A stretch of 64,000 nt of DNA from contig JAOCPU010000050.1 of assembly GCA_035772785.1 (NCBI GenBank), positions 186,001-250,000 on the forward strand. The letters are read 5' to 3'. The stretch's first letter is position 1. Each line of letters begins with the position of its first letter. Of this stretch, positions 24,240 through 37,439 are shown in pieces. A program made the position numbers and the translations under genes. This stretch comes from Phlebiopsis flavidoalba. Taxonomy: Eukaryota; Basidiomycota; Agaricomycetes; Polyporales; Phanerochaetaceae. The notes beneath the pieces are model-generated. The model saw only the letters and a program-made list of their open reading frames with translations, did no database searches and was not told the origin of the DNA.

Positions 24240-25190
24240 GACCTCTTCTCGGAGTCTTGTCGCGTTTTGTCGCCTTGCAGCCATCGCAACACAACAATTC
24301 GTACGTGTCCTGGTTTATCGCAGAATGCCAGTGCTGAAAGTGGTGCATTCTCTAGGTGATTGACTTTATAAATTGAAACCAGCCTTGCTTCGTTTAGACC
24401 TTGAATGTTGGCAGGATCAACGGAAGTTAGAGAACATAGGAAACTAGGACATGCAGCATGATGTTTGTCTTCAAGTAGGACGCGAGTATTCATCTACTTT
24501 ATCTCGTAACTATTCAACGGGGACTAGAGACTTCTGCGATAGTGGGGCATGGTCGCGTCCAGACCCGACGTGCTTGGGCCCATAGCCGACAGCTCCAAGC
24601 GGAATATCATGCATCGGAACATGACTAGGTCACCTCATATACCATGTTTTTCGACATAAGAGTTGGGTTACGTACGGTAAGCTCAACTTTCCTCCGGATC
24701 CTGGCAACGGTCTGTATATTGAGTTATCCCAGCAGGACTCTATTTGTGTCGCGACCACTGGGTCAAAGCCAACGCAACGTCATTTTTGTAAAGGCAATCT
24801 TGCGGCCCGATCTGAACACAGGATCCGATGCTCAGGCACGATCGCCTGTGCAACAACTCGACATGTAACAAAAGGTCCCCGAGCCACTCCCGCACCATTT
24901 AGAGGCGCAAGGCCCGGTGTGGCGGGAGTGGCTTCCTTTCCTTTCCTTCTGCCATGAGTCTGCTGTGCAGGCATTGATAGCTTTGCTTTCTGATCTTATC
25001 ACTCCAAACCACGCACCAGGTACACAGCGCATAGCCGTCTGAAGAGTAGTGGCACAAGGATCCATTGTGCGACGCTTCAAGGTTATATACCCCTGCGCTT
25101 AGCTCGCACTCGCGATGCCCCTCCACACCGCTGCCGGACAGCCCCACACTCTTTTCGAACTTCTATCCTTTTTCCAATATTTACGCGTTA

Positions 25191-27050
25191 ATGACCAATC
25201 ACACGAATTCAGCTGCCAGGGGCAGTCACGCGACACCCTCACCCCTCAAGTCCCCACACGCCCTCATGTGAGTACTCTTATACTTCACCCGTCCACACTT
25301 GCTCAGAATACCACGCTGTAGTACCCGAAACCTTCTGCGCTCCCAACCCAACGTTGACGCTGTCGCTCTTTTCCAACGTCTATTCCCAGCTCCGCGTCCG
25401 AGCCCTCTACCGCACCATCCCTTCGTTCTCCTATCTTAATTCCGAAGACCAGCCGGGAAAACTGGCCCCGACCTCCGGAGCAGGTCTGTGTCGACCTCGC
25501 AGACGTCTGCCCGCCACCTCCTGAACCGATTGTGGAGGCGCTGGACTCCGACGAAGAATCTCTCTGGGCACAGCTCACCGACCTCTCGTATCCTTCCCCT
25601 GTGCAGCTCAACGACGATTTACCCCAGACACCGGGTGACTCGGGCTACGAGTCGGCCTCCGCCAGCCCCCGCCTCCAGAGCCCCCGTCTGCGCCCCTCCA
25701 CCAGTGGCAAGCAAGCCCCGCCAGGATTCAAGGTTCCTTTCCCGCCTGGTAACTGACCACGCAGGTCAGCGCTTTGTACGTCCCGTCCCGGCCTTTCTCC
25801 CTGGAGCCCGCAACGCCTGCTTCTTCTGTCGGCGGCTGTAAAGCAGGGTCGGGGGGGGGGGGTAGCCGCAAGTGGTCTCCCAAACCCCTGCGTCTATCTC
25901 GTTGTTCTGCGACTACGACATACCCTCGTCAGCGCTCACTGCGAGATCCCTACTCTGTTCTCAGCGTCTACCTCCTCGGTCAGCCGTCCCGCGAAGTGCG
26001 CTCGAACAAGCGTCGTGCGTGTTGAAGAGCCCGCAACGTATGTCACACAGTGTTTGTTTTCACGGGGTCGCGCTTAAGATTGCTGATGCATCTGTCCACA
26101 GCAGCTTCCTCAGAAACGACAACGGCTCTCGGAGTTCTCCTCGACACATCTACGTCAAGCACCTTTGGCAAAGCGTCGCCCCGTTGATGAACCCGTGGTA
26201 TCGTTCATTGCGAGGGAATGAGGAAAGAAGCATGATGCGGACAATACACATCAGTTCTATCAAACGAATCCGGCAATGTCCTCATCGCGTGTCCCCCTCG
26301 TCTTATCTGCGAAGGCAAACTCGGGAAACGTCGCCGTGCGGTCGAGGAGCTTCGCACAGTACGTCAACGTGTCGTTTAACTCTAACAAAACAGCTATGGC
26401 TAATCGTCGTCTTCTTCTAGTCTCCCAAGAAGCGAGAATGCCGCCTGTACCCGAATCCCCTCTAGAATCATCGGACGGTTTTTCCGACAGTACACGAGAG
26501 AGTGCACACGGCCTATGACTACGATCGGCATCGCCCAGCCCTTGATGCCTGTCCCTGCCAAACGGTCTGGCCAAAGGGCGCGCAGCGCTGTCTCCTAATG
26601 CAAGCTCGTCCCTCAGAAGAGTGATGAGAGCGACGTGCACCGACGAGGACAAGGTCATGGTCTTTGCCTGATAGACCTTGAAGGAGGGAGAAAACGTGCA
26701 CACAGGCGTTCAAAACTAGCACAAAGTGGACCCCGCCGCAATCGCCACATGGACAGCCACTTCAAGGTAAATCCCCCGCGATTTCCGGTGTGTCCAATAA
26801 TGCAATGACGTTCAAACACAGCAGGTCGGACGCTCTCAAGAGGCACTGTCAAAGCATGCACAGTTTCGAGCTCGAGACTACGCCAGAGATAATGAGGATG
26901 TCCACGCTAATCACCCATACCTACTGGCGGACCTGCGAAGCCACAGGATGCACCGCATGCCCGAGTATGCTGCCGATCCGCTCAGGAGGGAATTCCGGCT
27001 TCACGCGTTCAGACAACCTCCACACCCCTGCTCGCACTGCCCCTACAATC
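25191..27050 (+). CDS. C2H2 zinc-finger protein, fragmented
   Basis: A plausible start is MTNHTNSAARGSHATPSP at 25191. A clear exon at 25460-25755 reads CVDLADVCPPPPEPIVEAL, then DSDEESLWAQLTDLSYPSP and DSGYESASASPRLQSPRL, an acidic Ser/Pro-rich region of the kind found before fungal C2H2 fingers. Around 26740-26870 the frame reads RRNRHMDSHFK, then CPIMQ, and after one missing base, FKHSRSDALKRHCQSMH, which makes a C-x4-C-x12-H-x4-H finger. Further coding-like sequence LLADLRSHRMHRMPEYA follows near 26930. Likely a nuclear DNA-binding regulator; the target is unknown. Many breaks and a G12 run at 25851-25862 leave open a real pseudogene. Confidence 0.5.
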
Positions 27051-28803
27051 GGGGGTAAAGCGGGTGATCTGTGGGGGTCTCTTACGAGAAGTAAATTAGC
27101 TTGGCTGTACCTCGCGGGGCGCTTTGCTGATCTATCTGCGTTCAAGGATCTTATGATGTTCATAGCCCTTCCCCTACCACGTTTCACAAACTAGGTAATG
27201 ACAGGACGTGTGTCTTTTAATTCGAACATTCGAAACAGCCGACTACTTGTTGTAATTGTTTTCGATACAAGTAACAACGACAAGACTTTTCGGAAATCAC
27301 ATTCCCGTGGCGAGCAATTGTGCCACTTAGCAAATGAGCTTTGGTGTAGCATGTGGAGTCCTCCGAGCAACAACCGAATCAAGGGTAAATTCCGTGCTCG
27401 AACTTCTTGTCAAGCGGTCCGGCAAGTCATGGTGTCTCGGGAATAATTGTACTTGTAACTTCAGACGAAGTGATTGGATAAATTCTCGCATGCCGTGACA
27501 AACCCTCAGGAATTTGTACACGTCAGTGGAATATCGTGTGAGCATTTGCTGTGAGCAGCCAATGGGAGACAGATCTGTATGGCACCCTGGAGAGGCCATA
27601 ATGGCGTGGCAGATTTGCCTCACAAGCGTCATCCCCAGCGGCGCAGTGCGTGTGCGAATCCCCTGCTGCTGGCTTTCACCCTCACACCGACGTGCTTAGT
27701 GCAGACATGGACACGTACAACCGCAACACGAAGCAGCCCCAGCAGGGTCTTTATCATCTTCTTCAGTGTCGCGGCCAGTATTTGCGCTGGTGTGGTTCTT
27801 CCCTCTCACCGCCTGCACCGAAGCCACTCCCTGTAAGGTCACCAAGGCCCATTTGACAAGTTACGTGTCTGTGAAATATGTACTCTGACTAGATGATTAC
27901 AGGCAGTGGTAGTCCTGCAAGGGCGACTCGGACGCCAAGCCCAGGGGAACCGGTTAGCGTTCGAGCAGGCTGTACGCTCGGCCAGTGACTGTGACTGTCG
28001 GCTGACCTCAAGAACACTGGAACCCCTCGCAAGCGGGGCTTCCACATCCCAATGCGTCAAGCATGCATCAGGCGATCGTGCTCGGGTATAAAAGTGTTGA
28101 CCGTTATCTCGACTTCGCTCGTGCTGTTTTCCGTATGACTCTGCACCAACCGGGTGTTTCTGAGCGCGGGAAGCTCCACATTCAACGCGTACAATAACGA
28201 ACCACGGTGGGGGATGGGGCGCGGGGGGCCCACCGATGGCGTCCGTCATGTTAGGCGATCTCGGAAACATAGGAGAGTAATCGACAACCCCCAGGACGGT
28301 GTTGCGAAGTTCGTGATTGAGGATAAAGCTCATCTCGCTCAATGGACCGCGACAGCATCATCGTAGGGTAAGAGGAACGCTTGTACATTGCGGGGACATA
28401 CGTAGAACAGGGTTTTCTCATTACCTCTGTCTGTAGTCGCTAGCGTTGTGGGGGTTTGCTTTGCGGTCAGTCTGCCCGTTCGAGTGGCTTATGACGTGGT
28501 CTCTTATCTGCCTTACTCCAGGGCACTGATGACCTCGGCCGAGGCGACCAACGAGGAATCGCTCATCACCGGTAATTGCCGGAGCCAGAGCAGCTATGTG
28601 GTTGTCATCGGTAAGGAAGACTGTATTACCATATGTTATATACTAATTGTTTCGGTTAGGTCTATGTCCTGATCGCTCTACTACAAGATCGCAGGTACCA
28701 TCGCCGTTTCCAGGTAGGGATGCGTAAAGCAATGGTTTTTGATGAAAACTGTAATGTTACCACGCGGAAACATGGAGCGTGACCACCCTTCACACCCAGA
28801 AAT
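27051..28803. other. unassigned, 1.75 kb
   Basis: Short frames only, with no recognisable domain. Some stretches (27650-27800 and 28440-28670, +) read as possible exons but I cannot place them in a family. Confidence 0.3.
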
Positions 28804-30308
28804 TTACAGGCACTGTAAGGTTTGCCATCAGCATTATTGCAGGACGATGAAACGTATATATTTTTAAACGCTCCGTACCTGGTAGTAATATGATTTTTCG
28901 CAGAGATTGATAGCCTTGCAAAGTCCAAGCCTGCAGCACGCGGCACGTTAGTCGGGCCAGTGTTATCCCGTACCACCGCACTGGCCGCATACTGCGACTG
29001 CGTCGGGGCCAGCAGCACTCGAAGTCGACGATAAGCGACGGGGTGGCGGTGGCGCAGATCCGCCGCAGAGTTGTCGATGCAGCTGACGAAGTGGCAAGAG
29101 CCGCGGCCTTTCTGATTTTTTGGTGCTTTGTGCAAGACGACGCAGACGACACACAGTGCACGAGCCGGCGGGGGGAGCGGACGGCCGTTGACGATGGCGG
29201 TCGTTGATGGGACCCCGCTCCTCGATGTACACGCTCGGAGAGTAGTAGTTACCTCCGTAAGTAGGCGGGTCGTTGACGGAAGGGGTCCGTTGTGACGATG
29301 CGGAAGGATGCCGACGCTGTGGAAGTCCTCGGAGTTGGTAAGAGCGGAGGTCGCGCGGACGGTCGTTTGCACCCACACGACCTTTTGTGAGTGGGGCGGC
29401 AGCCTGTGGATGCCAGAGGCCGACGGTGGTGGCGGAGAACTGCAAAAGTGTCATGATGACTCCAAGCTGCAAGAAAACAAAAACATGCGGGGGACGTACA
29501 CTCGATGTCATAGGCAAAGTTGAACCAGGTTCCTGGCGAGAAGGGGGCGTTTCCAGTGTGGTACTTGACATTCCTGCACATCCATTGGAGGTCTGTGGGG
29601 TTCGGGGTGGGGGGCAACACCGTACTTCAACTGCATAACTTGCGGTTAGCGAGTGACTTGATACCTCAGATGATTCGTACCTCAGTGAAGTGAGATTCAA
29701 AGAAGAAGATCTGGTGCTTCCAGGGCGGACTATAGGGAATGATGAGCTAAAGCCTTTCTCATATCTCTAGGAGACACTCACGTTCGGTAGGCGGTTAGTA
29801 CCGTTTTGCATGATTGAGAAGTGGTAGAAGAGGTTGCCCTGGCCCAAGTTTTGGCTCGTCTGGGGGATGAGTTCGACACTAATTTCACCATGAGTATTTA
29901 TTGTGCCGCCCTCCATTGCACCCCAACGGGACTTACCGCTCCATCTGCGAGTTCCAGGTTCGCGGTTGAGTCGATGGTCATTTTGAGACCGTGAGTCTCG
30001 GATGTTGTCTGCTGGGTTCTCTGAAGCTTGGGTCGAGAGCGAGGTAGTGGCTTGTTGGCTGAGTACCGTGAAATGTACCACTGGTATTCTCCAACCTTCG
30101 CTAGACACATGACCCTGCCATCCATAGTCAAATGCAGCAGCCCATGAGCGTAGAAATAATAACACCCGCACATTTGTTCGAAATCAGGGAGGCCGTCGCG
30201 AGTAAGAGTTGAAATTTCCCGACCAGATGGTCGTCCCGGCACGGGCCCATACATCGAGCAATGAGACCGACAAAAACTGCAGTAAAAGGCCAAAGCCGAG
30301 TACTTCAT
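28804..30308 (-). CDS. GH131 beta-glucanase with C-terminal CBM1, secreted
   Basis: Start MKYSALAFYCSFC at 30308 is signal-peptide-like. Core GH131 blocks follow in order: NPAD, GLKMTIDSTANLEL (about 29960), ISVELIPQT, NLFYHFSIMQNGTN (29790), HQIFFFESHFTEL across an intron near 29655-29710, GTWFNFAYDIE (29500), TTVGLWHPQAAAPLTK (29400) and NYYSPSVYIE (29220). The Glu residues in ELIPQT and FFESHF are the ones conserved in the family. A CBM1 ends the protein: CGQCGGTG, TGPTN, CKAIN, SYYYQ, then after an intron 28813-28878 the 9-base last exon codes Cys-Leu-stop. GH131 enzymes act on beta-1,3/1,4/1,6-glucans, and CBM1 binds cellulose, so a role in plant-cell-wall or glucan breakdown is likely. 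One or two shifts lie within the CBM1. Confidence 0.85.
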
Positions 30309-30739
30309 GTTCACGTTGAGTTGGCGTCGAGTAGGTTGGTCCCAGCCGGACCCGACTACATGCTCTATAAGTTAGTACCAGTGGCGAACGAACTTCGGCC
30401 ATACACCTCACACCACACCTGCCGTCGCGCAGTGCGAGGATTGTGCCGCCTCTAAATGGGATATACGTTTTTTCGGACTCCGGCCTCCCCCACAGGTCAA
30501 TTATCGCGGGGTATGATCACGCTGCATAAAAGAGGCGTGCGGGGTAAGGCGGCGCTCGCTCGCGCAAAACTGCCTCTCGGGGGAACGTAGGATATAATGG
30601 AAGCCGTGTGAAATGTGTACCGGGTCGAGAGTAGCATACAGTTGGCATGATCAGTTACTATATCGAAGATTATAATTTTCTAAATGTACATCATAAGTCC
30701 CTATTGTCGCCCCCGACAGGAGAGTAGCAGTCGTGATCG

Positions 30740-33560
30740 TCAGGGTGTGCGCATTGTCACACGGGGGGGGGACAAGGTCGTGCTCATTTGCCTCTCGAGT
30801 AGGATCCAGGACGTCAAACCACGATCGGGGGTTCCTTCGCCCTTTCTCGTCAACCCTCTTCTCGACGCTGGCGCCGCTGGGCCTCTTTTTTTGGTGCTCC
30901 TCCGCAATACAATAGCCTCGCTCACCACCGTGTATTTCACGAACAGAGATGATGGGCGTGTTATCAGCTGTTGCCACACCGGGGCACCACCAGACGCAAC
31001 GGAACTCGGTGTGTGTATGCTCGGCATGCGTGAGAAACGGACCGCTCGCTCCCGAGGCCGACAGACCAGTGCGTAAAAGTGAGGGAGACATCGAGTAGGG
31101 ACCTGTGACGCTGAGCGCGTCAACGGAGGATCGAACGGTGTGCGGTTGACGGATATGGGACTGAGAGATGAGAAGGGGTTCGGCCTACCCGCACTAGTCA
31201 TCGATGAGTTCTGTGGGAGCACAGTGCCGAACGACCTGAAAGCTAGTGTAGAGGGCCTCTCCACAAGGGGGGTCCCTGGTCTTCGTGGGCTGCAGGGATT
31301 GGCGTTCACGCTCCCTAGCCAAATCACTTGTGATTGTGCGGTTGGACGGTTGTTAGTATCCCCCGAAGGTCTTGTCGATGGAGGTAGTGTCCGCCGTGCG
31401 GGGCGCGCAGAGGGGAACTAGGGTGTGGCGTGTCTGTGTGCACAGGGTGCGTGTTCGACCTCAGCAGCTTGTTCGGGAGTGTCTAACCCAACGGACATGA
31501 GCAGTGTGCGTCTGACACCGTCTACAAATCTACCCTCGAAGCGGTTAGTCCGTCGTTAGAGGGCAGACTCAATAGCGCTTGTGAGGAACTCATCTCTTTC
31601 TTTGGCCATGTGTGCGCCAAGTTTGCCAGCACCCCGGGCTCGTCTGGTTGAGTGGACATGCGAAGTGTCGACAGTGTCGTCGAGGCTTTAAGGACAACTT
31701 CGACAAGCGGGTTAGCGGCCGACAGCTCAGCCAACATTCGTGTCCTTTTCTCGATCGGGTGATTAAATATGGCGATTGTCCGTAGTGGGTATCCGGTGTT
31801 AGGCAGTCGGTCGTGCCAGCAGCCAGAGCTATAAGTGCGGGTGGCTGCACGGACACAGACGTTATGCATTAGGTTCGTCGAATCTTGACCCACTGGCGTC
31901 GAGGGGTTTGTCTTTACATTCATTTCATGTGCGGGCTTTCGATGGCAACGTACGCTCTTTGGTCCATTTGGGGCCACCATTCGTTGTTGTAATTCCGCTC
32001 GTGCTTCTGGCCTGAGAAGACCAAGCAAGTGGATGCGACAGGCGTCAAGAGGAATCAGCAAGGGAGTCAGCCCGAAAGCCGCGACAGTTACAAAAAGGTT
32101 AGTGGGGTGGCGTGACGATTCTTGTTTTCTGTGGGTGGCGGATGTGACAGTGCTGCGGTCAGCAGAGTTCGGATGCCGTCCGTGATACGTTTCTCGAAGT
32201 CCAACGATTCAGATCGTGATCGCGGAATTCAGAAGGGACTTTCCTTTGTCCGGAGGAAAACCAGAACTAGATGGGGGGATCGTCCACAACCAATGGCGAA
32301 GCTATCAGTTTCAGCCGTTTCCACAGATGATTCGAGCTTCCGTCAAGTCATCACAGTTCAAACTTGATCCTGCAAAAGCGAGTCAGGCTATTGAAGGGAG
32401 GGTCAGTCAGGATCTCAACCACAGCAGCAGCCACTAGAGCCTACCTGATCTTCATGAAGACAGTGAGAATGATAAGAACCCGTTAGCGGCGACGCCGACA
32501 TTCGCTTTGCGCTTAAGGACGACCATGTAGGCGAGATGGAAGACGGCTTGAGCCAGGATCATGAACCTTCCACCAAGTTGTGAGTACATGCGTAGCATAT
32601 CGTGAACCGTGGATTGACGGAGTCTCACCGTCTAGTGAGTAGCGTATCATCCGGACGAGCAGTGCTTTGCCCGTTTGCCTTCGTAATTCTTTGGCATAGA
32701 CATGCCAATAGCTAGCGAGGGAGTGAGTGAGCAATGAACAATTGTTTCCTGGTGTATGACACTACCTGGTTCTTGAAACAATAAACTCGCAAAAGCTGTG
32801 AGCTCGGGGACTAGAGATGTCGTGAGTCAAAACTCACCGAATTCAACACAGAAATACAACACACCCGCAAAGGGGATGATTACAACGGGTTCAGAACAGC
32901 AAGAAGAGGAGCAGTATGTGTACAACCAGAAGGTGATTAGGAAGCCAATCTAGGAAAAATCACACTCCGTTATGTCTTATGCAATTCGGCACGAATTGAG
33001 TCCAATGCTTTACAGTAGAAATTATATGTGCGCGGGCGTATACCAACGGCCCGCATTGTCCTGGGAGTAATTTGCCGTTTCGTGCTGACGGATATAATAT
33101 GAGGGGGGAAGCTATAGCCCATGGTATCAGCTAGTGAGTATGGATGACGTAAGCAGCTTACACCAACTAATAGCCCCCGATGTCAGAGTTAGGCTCAAGG
33201 TGACTACCTTGAATGAATGTACTCACTGGAATAATGCCAACGAGGTTCCAAACCTCCGTGTAATGCCCATAGTGAATAAATTACTGTATACAGATTAGAG
33301 CTTCAATGACTAAGTGTCACAAGACCAAACGATTGTCAGTCCCTTACCACCAGCCAACATAGAACGGGCAACAGCAGTAGGAAAAGCTGTCCCGCAACAA
33401 CTTTGAATTAATTGTATTGCCCCGCATAACCGCAACCGATTTGAATGAAACCAGCGAAGGACTGCAGAGCGGCTGGGTGCCGACACAGAAAACACACGAT
33501 CGGACGTTGACGATCAGAAACTTGTAGTAGCGTGTCATGATGCTGCGGTCGGTGAAAGAG
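30740..33560 (-). other. possible multi-exon membrane protein fragments
   Basis: From high to low coordinate the minus strand reads YYKFLIVNVRSCVFCVG (33530), SYWHVYAKELRRQTGKALLV (32700), GGRFMILAQAVFHLAYMVVL (32570-32510), AAFGLTPLLIPLDACRIHLL (32075-32020) and a Ser/Pro-rich stretch to 30740. Hydrophobic segments followed by basic residues and a polar tail suggest an integral membrane protein, but I cannot name the family, and the joins are guesses. Confidence 0.25.
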
Positions 33561-34986
33561 CTTGATAGCGCGTTAGGATAGTGTGCTGTGCTTATTTTGC
33601 GATTAATACTAGGAAGACGATTAGTGTATGCGGGTGCACATGGAGTTTGGGATCACGTACGCAGTGAGAAGAGGGATGAGCAAGGGCAGCAGAGCTACCG
33701 AGGGAAGGGTTGGATACGAAAGACTGCAAATATTTCGGACTCCCATTCGTGATTATCTAGATAGTTTTTCTGACAATTCTATTCAACATAGTTTCCTTTC
33801 GTATTCTATGGGCAGTTTTTGAGACACTTACCAGGCCGGGCCAGAAGATGCACTAAGTTTTGGACTAGATAGATACCAGACCGACTATATACTCGTGACC
33901 GGAAAACCCAGAAGATCGTAAAGCCCCAGACTCCGATGTTGACGACCCAGTCGTGTCATTTTGACTGAACTTGCGACACACAGGTTGCGGGGGGGTCCCC
34001 CAGACTTGCTATCCTAATTAATCCTATTCTATTGGCGCCTACGTTCGACTCCGATATGTCGACTTCATTCAGCCCAGGGTACAGTCCTGAAGGTCTTCGT
34101 AAGACGGGTTTGCCATCGTGGACCAGCACAGGCGCTGTGTGCACGCGGGGATTGTTTGAATGCTACCGCAAGGATATTTACAGAGCCGCTGCCTGTGTAG
34201 CGTTCCAGGCCACTGTGTCCGCGAAGATTGTGACAAGCCGGTCCCTAGGACGAGCGGTCCCGCAAGGCAACTAGCTATACGGTACTGGATCCGTTTCACG
34301 TCCGTTTGATGAGGCACTTGGGCAGGAGGCTTCAAGGATCTTCCGACAAGGTATAATTAGTCGATCGCGGGAGTAGACGTTCTTTTAAACCGCGACAAGA
34401 GACTGCCGAACGATTATGGCACTGAGTGGGTTGTGCCTTGGGTTAGGTAGTTCTGAGCACACTCGAGAGTGGTGAAGCCTTTAGATAAGCTTGCTCTCGG
34501 CCATGTCATGGTTCGAGTCGTTGCCCGGCGCTGTGTGCTTGGATTTGACCTTTCACGTTCCTTCGAGAGTGGGTGGTGCTGTAGGATCTGGGAAGGGGAT
34601 ACCCCTTGTGTTCCGAAAAGGATGCTGGCTATGGATCTGTATGAGCCTAAATACAGTCTCGAAAATACAAACTAGCGAGGCCGGGAGTCTCATCTGGTAA
34701 GGTATGTGCGGAGCGTTCTGACGACGAATAGATGCTTCACTCTCAGAATCCTCGCCCGTTCGCATCGGAGCGCATCCCTCATTCGTTATCAGCAGCAGCG
34801 GTCCAGACGTCTACAGACCCTATCCGGGTACAGCTGCGGTGAGACGAGGCCACAAAAGACTATTCACCGGGAGCGCGAACATTTCCGCGCAATAGTGGAA
34901 GTGTGAAGACTTTGTCTCTTTTTGGCCATGCATCATCGACTGCCTGGAGAACAGTTGCAGTGTGCGAGCTTGACTGTGAGCGGTTT

Positions 34987-36013
34987 TTAAGGGTTCTTCA
35001 AAAACGTTCCACTCTGTCGGAGTTCAAAGGAGCAGACGGCTAAAGCTCGGGAAGCAGTCTTCGCGTACACACACTGACCGACGCGGGTCCGTGACCAGCA
35101 GGGGACCTCTGTTGTCGAGGGTTGTTTACTCCTTGCTGATGCCGTATCTTGGTCCTCATCCGCATTTGCCCTCGTGCGCATGTGAAGAAGTCTCGCAAGG
35201 AGGTCGCAGAGCTTCTTGTAGTATATTGAAAGCAGCGGAGCACGATCCAGGAACGTAGTATGTGCTCGCCTGAGGTGACGCCGATGGAAGGCTTTGCAAC
35301 GAGGTCGAGACATGTAGTATTCAACAGTATTCTTGCAGTTCTCTCTCCGATCTTAAGTCCACCGGAGGTATTTTAGTAAACCATGATGAGTACGTGAGCG
35401 GCAAAGCCTAGGGTTGTATGGATTCGTGGTCCAGTGTGTGCAGCGCTTGGAACGGGACATTGTGGTGTGCCGGGATGGGAGTGGCGTGGACAAAGCAGCA
35501 TCCGCTTTTCAGGAACACTGCAGCATACAGACCAGGCTGCACGAGCACGCAGCGTCGCGTATGTTTGGCGGCACCGAAAGTTGAAAGTTCCGTCGAATAA
35601 CTCCCAATAGTAGTGATCCCAAACCAGATGAAAACAGTCGCACCCAGATTGAGGTAGTAAGAGGGTGTATCTCCATAGGAGGACACGGGCCTACTTTACG
35701 ACGTACAGACCAAGCCGAGGATTATTGATGCACGGGTCATAGACTTGGTGATACCCGGAGTTCGTCTCAGAGACACTTGACGTGTGGGATCGGAGAATAG
35801 GATGAGGAAGGTCGCCGTGAACATGTGAAGAAGGGATGAAGCGTAACTGGAAGCTACCTTATCAGCTCCGCGGCCAAGTAAGGGAGACGCAGAGAAAACA
35901 TACCACGGCATCCCCTGCAAAAATAACGAAACATACATCGACGCATCGACACCCGCAATCTCGTTGAATTTAATCTTCAGGAAACTGTCACAATGCCCTG
36001 ACGAAACCCGCAT
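34987..36013 (-). other. possible coding fragments, hydrophobic
   Basis: Minus-strand pieces FLKIKFNEIAGVDASMYVSL (35970), LLHMFTATFLILFSDPTRQV (35830), YYLNLGATVFIWFGITTIGS (35655) and LSIYYKKLCDLLARLLHMRT (35235) look like exons of one membrane protein. Family not recognised. Confidence 0.25.
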
Positions 36014-37439
36014 CGAAAGCGGCCATCCCGGATGGCTATGGGAGGTGGGATCGTTTCATGCGTGGGACATTCAGCATAACTTTTCCCTTGTTTTTATATT
36101 CAGCAACAACGGCGCAAGCTTATTGCCAAAGGGGACCTAGCTGTTGATAGACTAGATTCCCATGTCTTAAGAAGCAGCGACAACACAACAATTCGGAATA
36201 ATGCGCACATTTACTATCCGAAACTGCCAACCTCTCCACAATTACCAAAGCCATTGGGCTGTGCTTCTTCCCACGCCTCTTTCTCCTCGCCATATTCGTT
36301 GAAAAGATATGGAGGAGGACATAAGAGTCCGACAGCTAATAACGACTTGATTATATGAGAGGAGTCACTATGTGGTCGAGCGTCAGAGCGCTGCATGATA
36401 CGGTTGTTGAAGATGAAAAGCCTTGTGATCCGACCTGTAATCCTTAGAGAAAGGTCCCTCCTTCCTGGCATTAGTGGGCCATTCCTAGCTTTGGGGGATT
36501 CAAGCATGTCCGGGCGTTTTTTGAGCGTGAAAGAGGTCAGGACCAGTCCGGGAATGCTTCACCCTTGATTCTACCACGAGACCCGCCATACGGTAAGACA
36601 GCATTAACTCAACATTCCGCGCGCGCAACTGTTGTGCCACCCAATGGCCCTAAGAACGGATTCAGCTTTTGATCGCCATCAATAATCCATTTGAAACGGC
36701 GGAGGCTGTGTGCGGACTGTGCCCCGAGTCGAACCGCACCGCTTGTCTGCGGTGGCGTTTCTACCACAATCATGTCTCCTCCTTAAGCCTATGCCGTGCA
36801 AGGCCTCTCTCGATCACTGGGACAGAGGGCCTTGCGCACAGCGTTCAGAATGTACACCAATCGAGGGCCCGGCTGGGTCCATTTCTAGCCTGCCAGCACC
36901 GCGGACGTAGTCTTCCTGGGGGTCCTGTGCAAGAGGTTAATCCCGCGGAGGACGTTAGCGTGGTGCCCCAGGTTTGTGCTATTGCATTTGATACACGCAC
37001 CTACAATTAATCAAAGTGCTTTGTTGAGCGATCCGTTCAACGCCGTGAGTATCGTTTTCAGCCCACCCCTCGCAGAAACCAGACACCAATAGGCCCCCTT
37101 GGCAGCGGCAAGCCTAACCGCTGGCCCCACGGACTTGACCCTGGGATATCTTGCAACCGCGGACGGTTAGCTGTGGAGAATCCCTTGATGGGGTGGGCTA
37201 GCTCGTACGTGGATTCATTATTTTCTACGTAGAGCCGTAAACAACTGAGCTCCGTGAAGTGCCGATTTCATGCAAGGCACCGCATGTCGTTACGTACGAA
37301 AGACGGATGCTATTCACTTCGCCGAGAAGCAAGGGTTGGATTACTACCATGTGAGTCTATACTCTCCGCGGAGTCTGTCCTAGTGCTGGACATGGGCCAG
37401 CCAACAAACCGAGGTTACGGCGGGTCCCCTCCTAAGAAC

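Larger units (their letters stand above)
19357..25190. other. gene-poor region, 5.8 kb
   Basis: Begins with the ABC transporter promoter. I found no reading frame with recognisable family resemblance. The most gene-like piece is a short frame at 21666 (+) that starts MHTTAPFLSVLSLLAPFSA, signal-peptide-like, but it is not supported further. A (CG)7-8 run is at 20847-20861 and a palindrome cluster at 24134-24239. Given how Rictor is hidden elsewhere in this window, broken genes here cannot be excluded. Confidence 0.4.
30309..37439. other. poorly resolved region, 7.1 kb
   Basis: No complete gene could be assembled. On the minus strand several fragments look coding and hydrophobic (see the two separate entries), and a Ser/Pro-rich frame runs 31327 to 30740. 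Plus-strand frames look like shadows. I saw no terminal repeats or transposase motifs. Confidence 0.35.

Noticed and set aside
28448..28672. 74-codon plus-strand frame with hydrophobic start
   Set aside because: Too short, no splice-supported extension and no family resemblance.
31140..31421. Plus-strand frame of 93 codons
   Set aside because: Antisense to the Ser/Pro-rich minus-strand frame, with no recognisable sequence.
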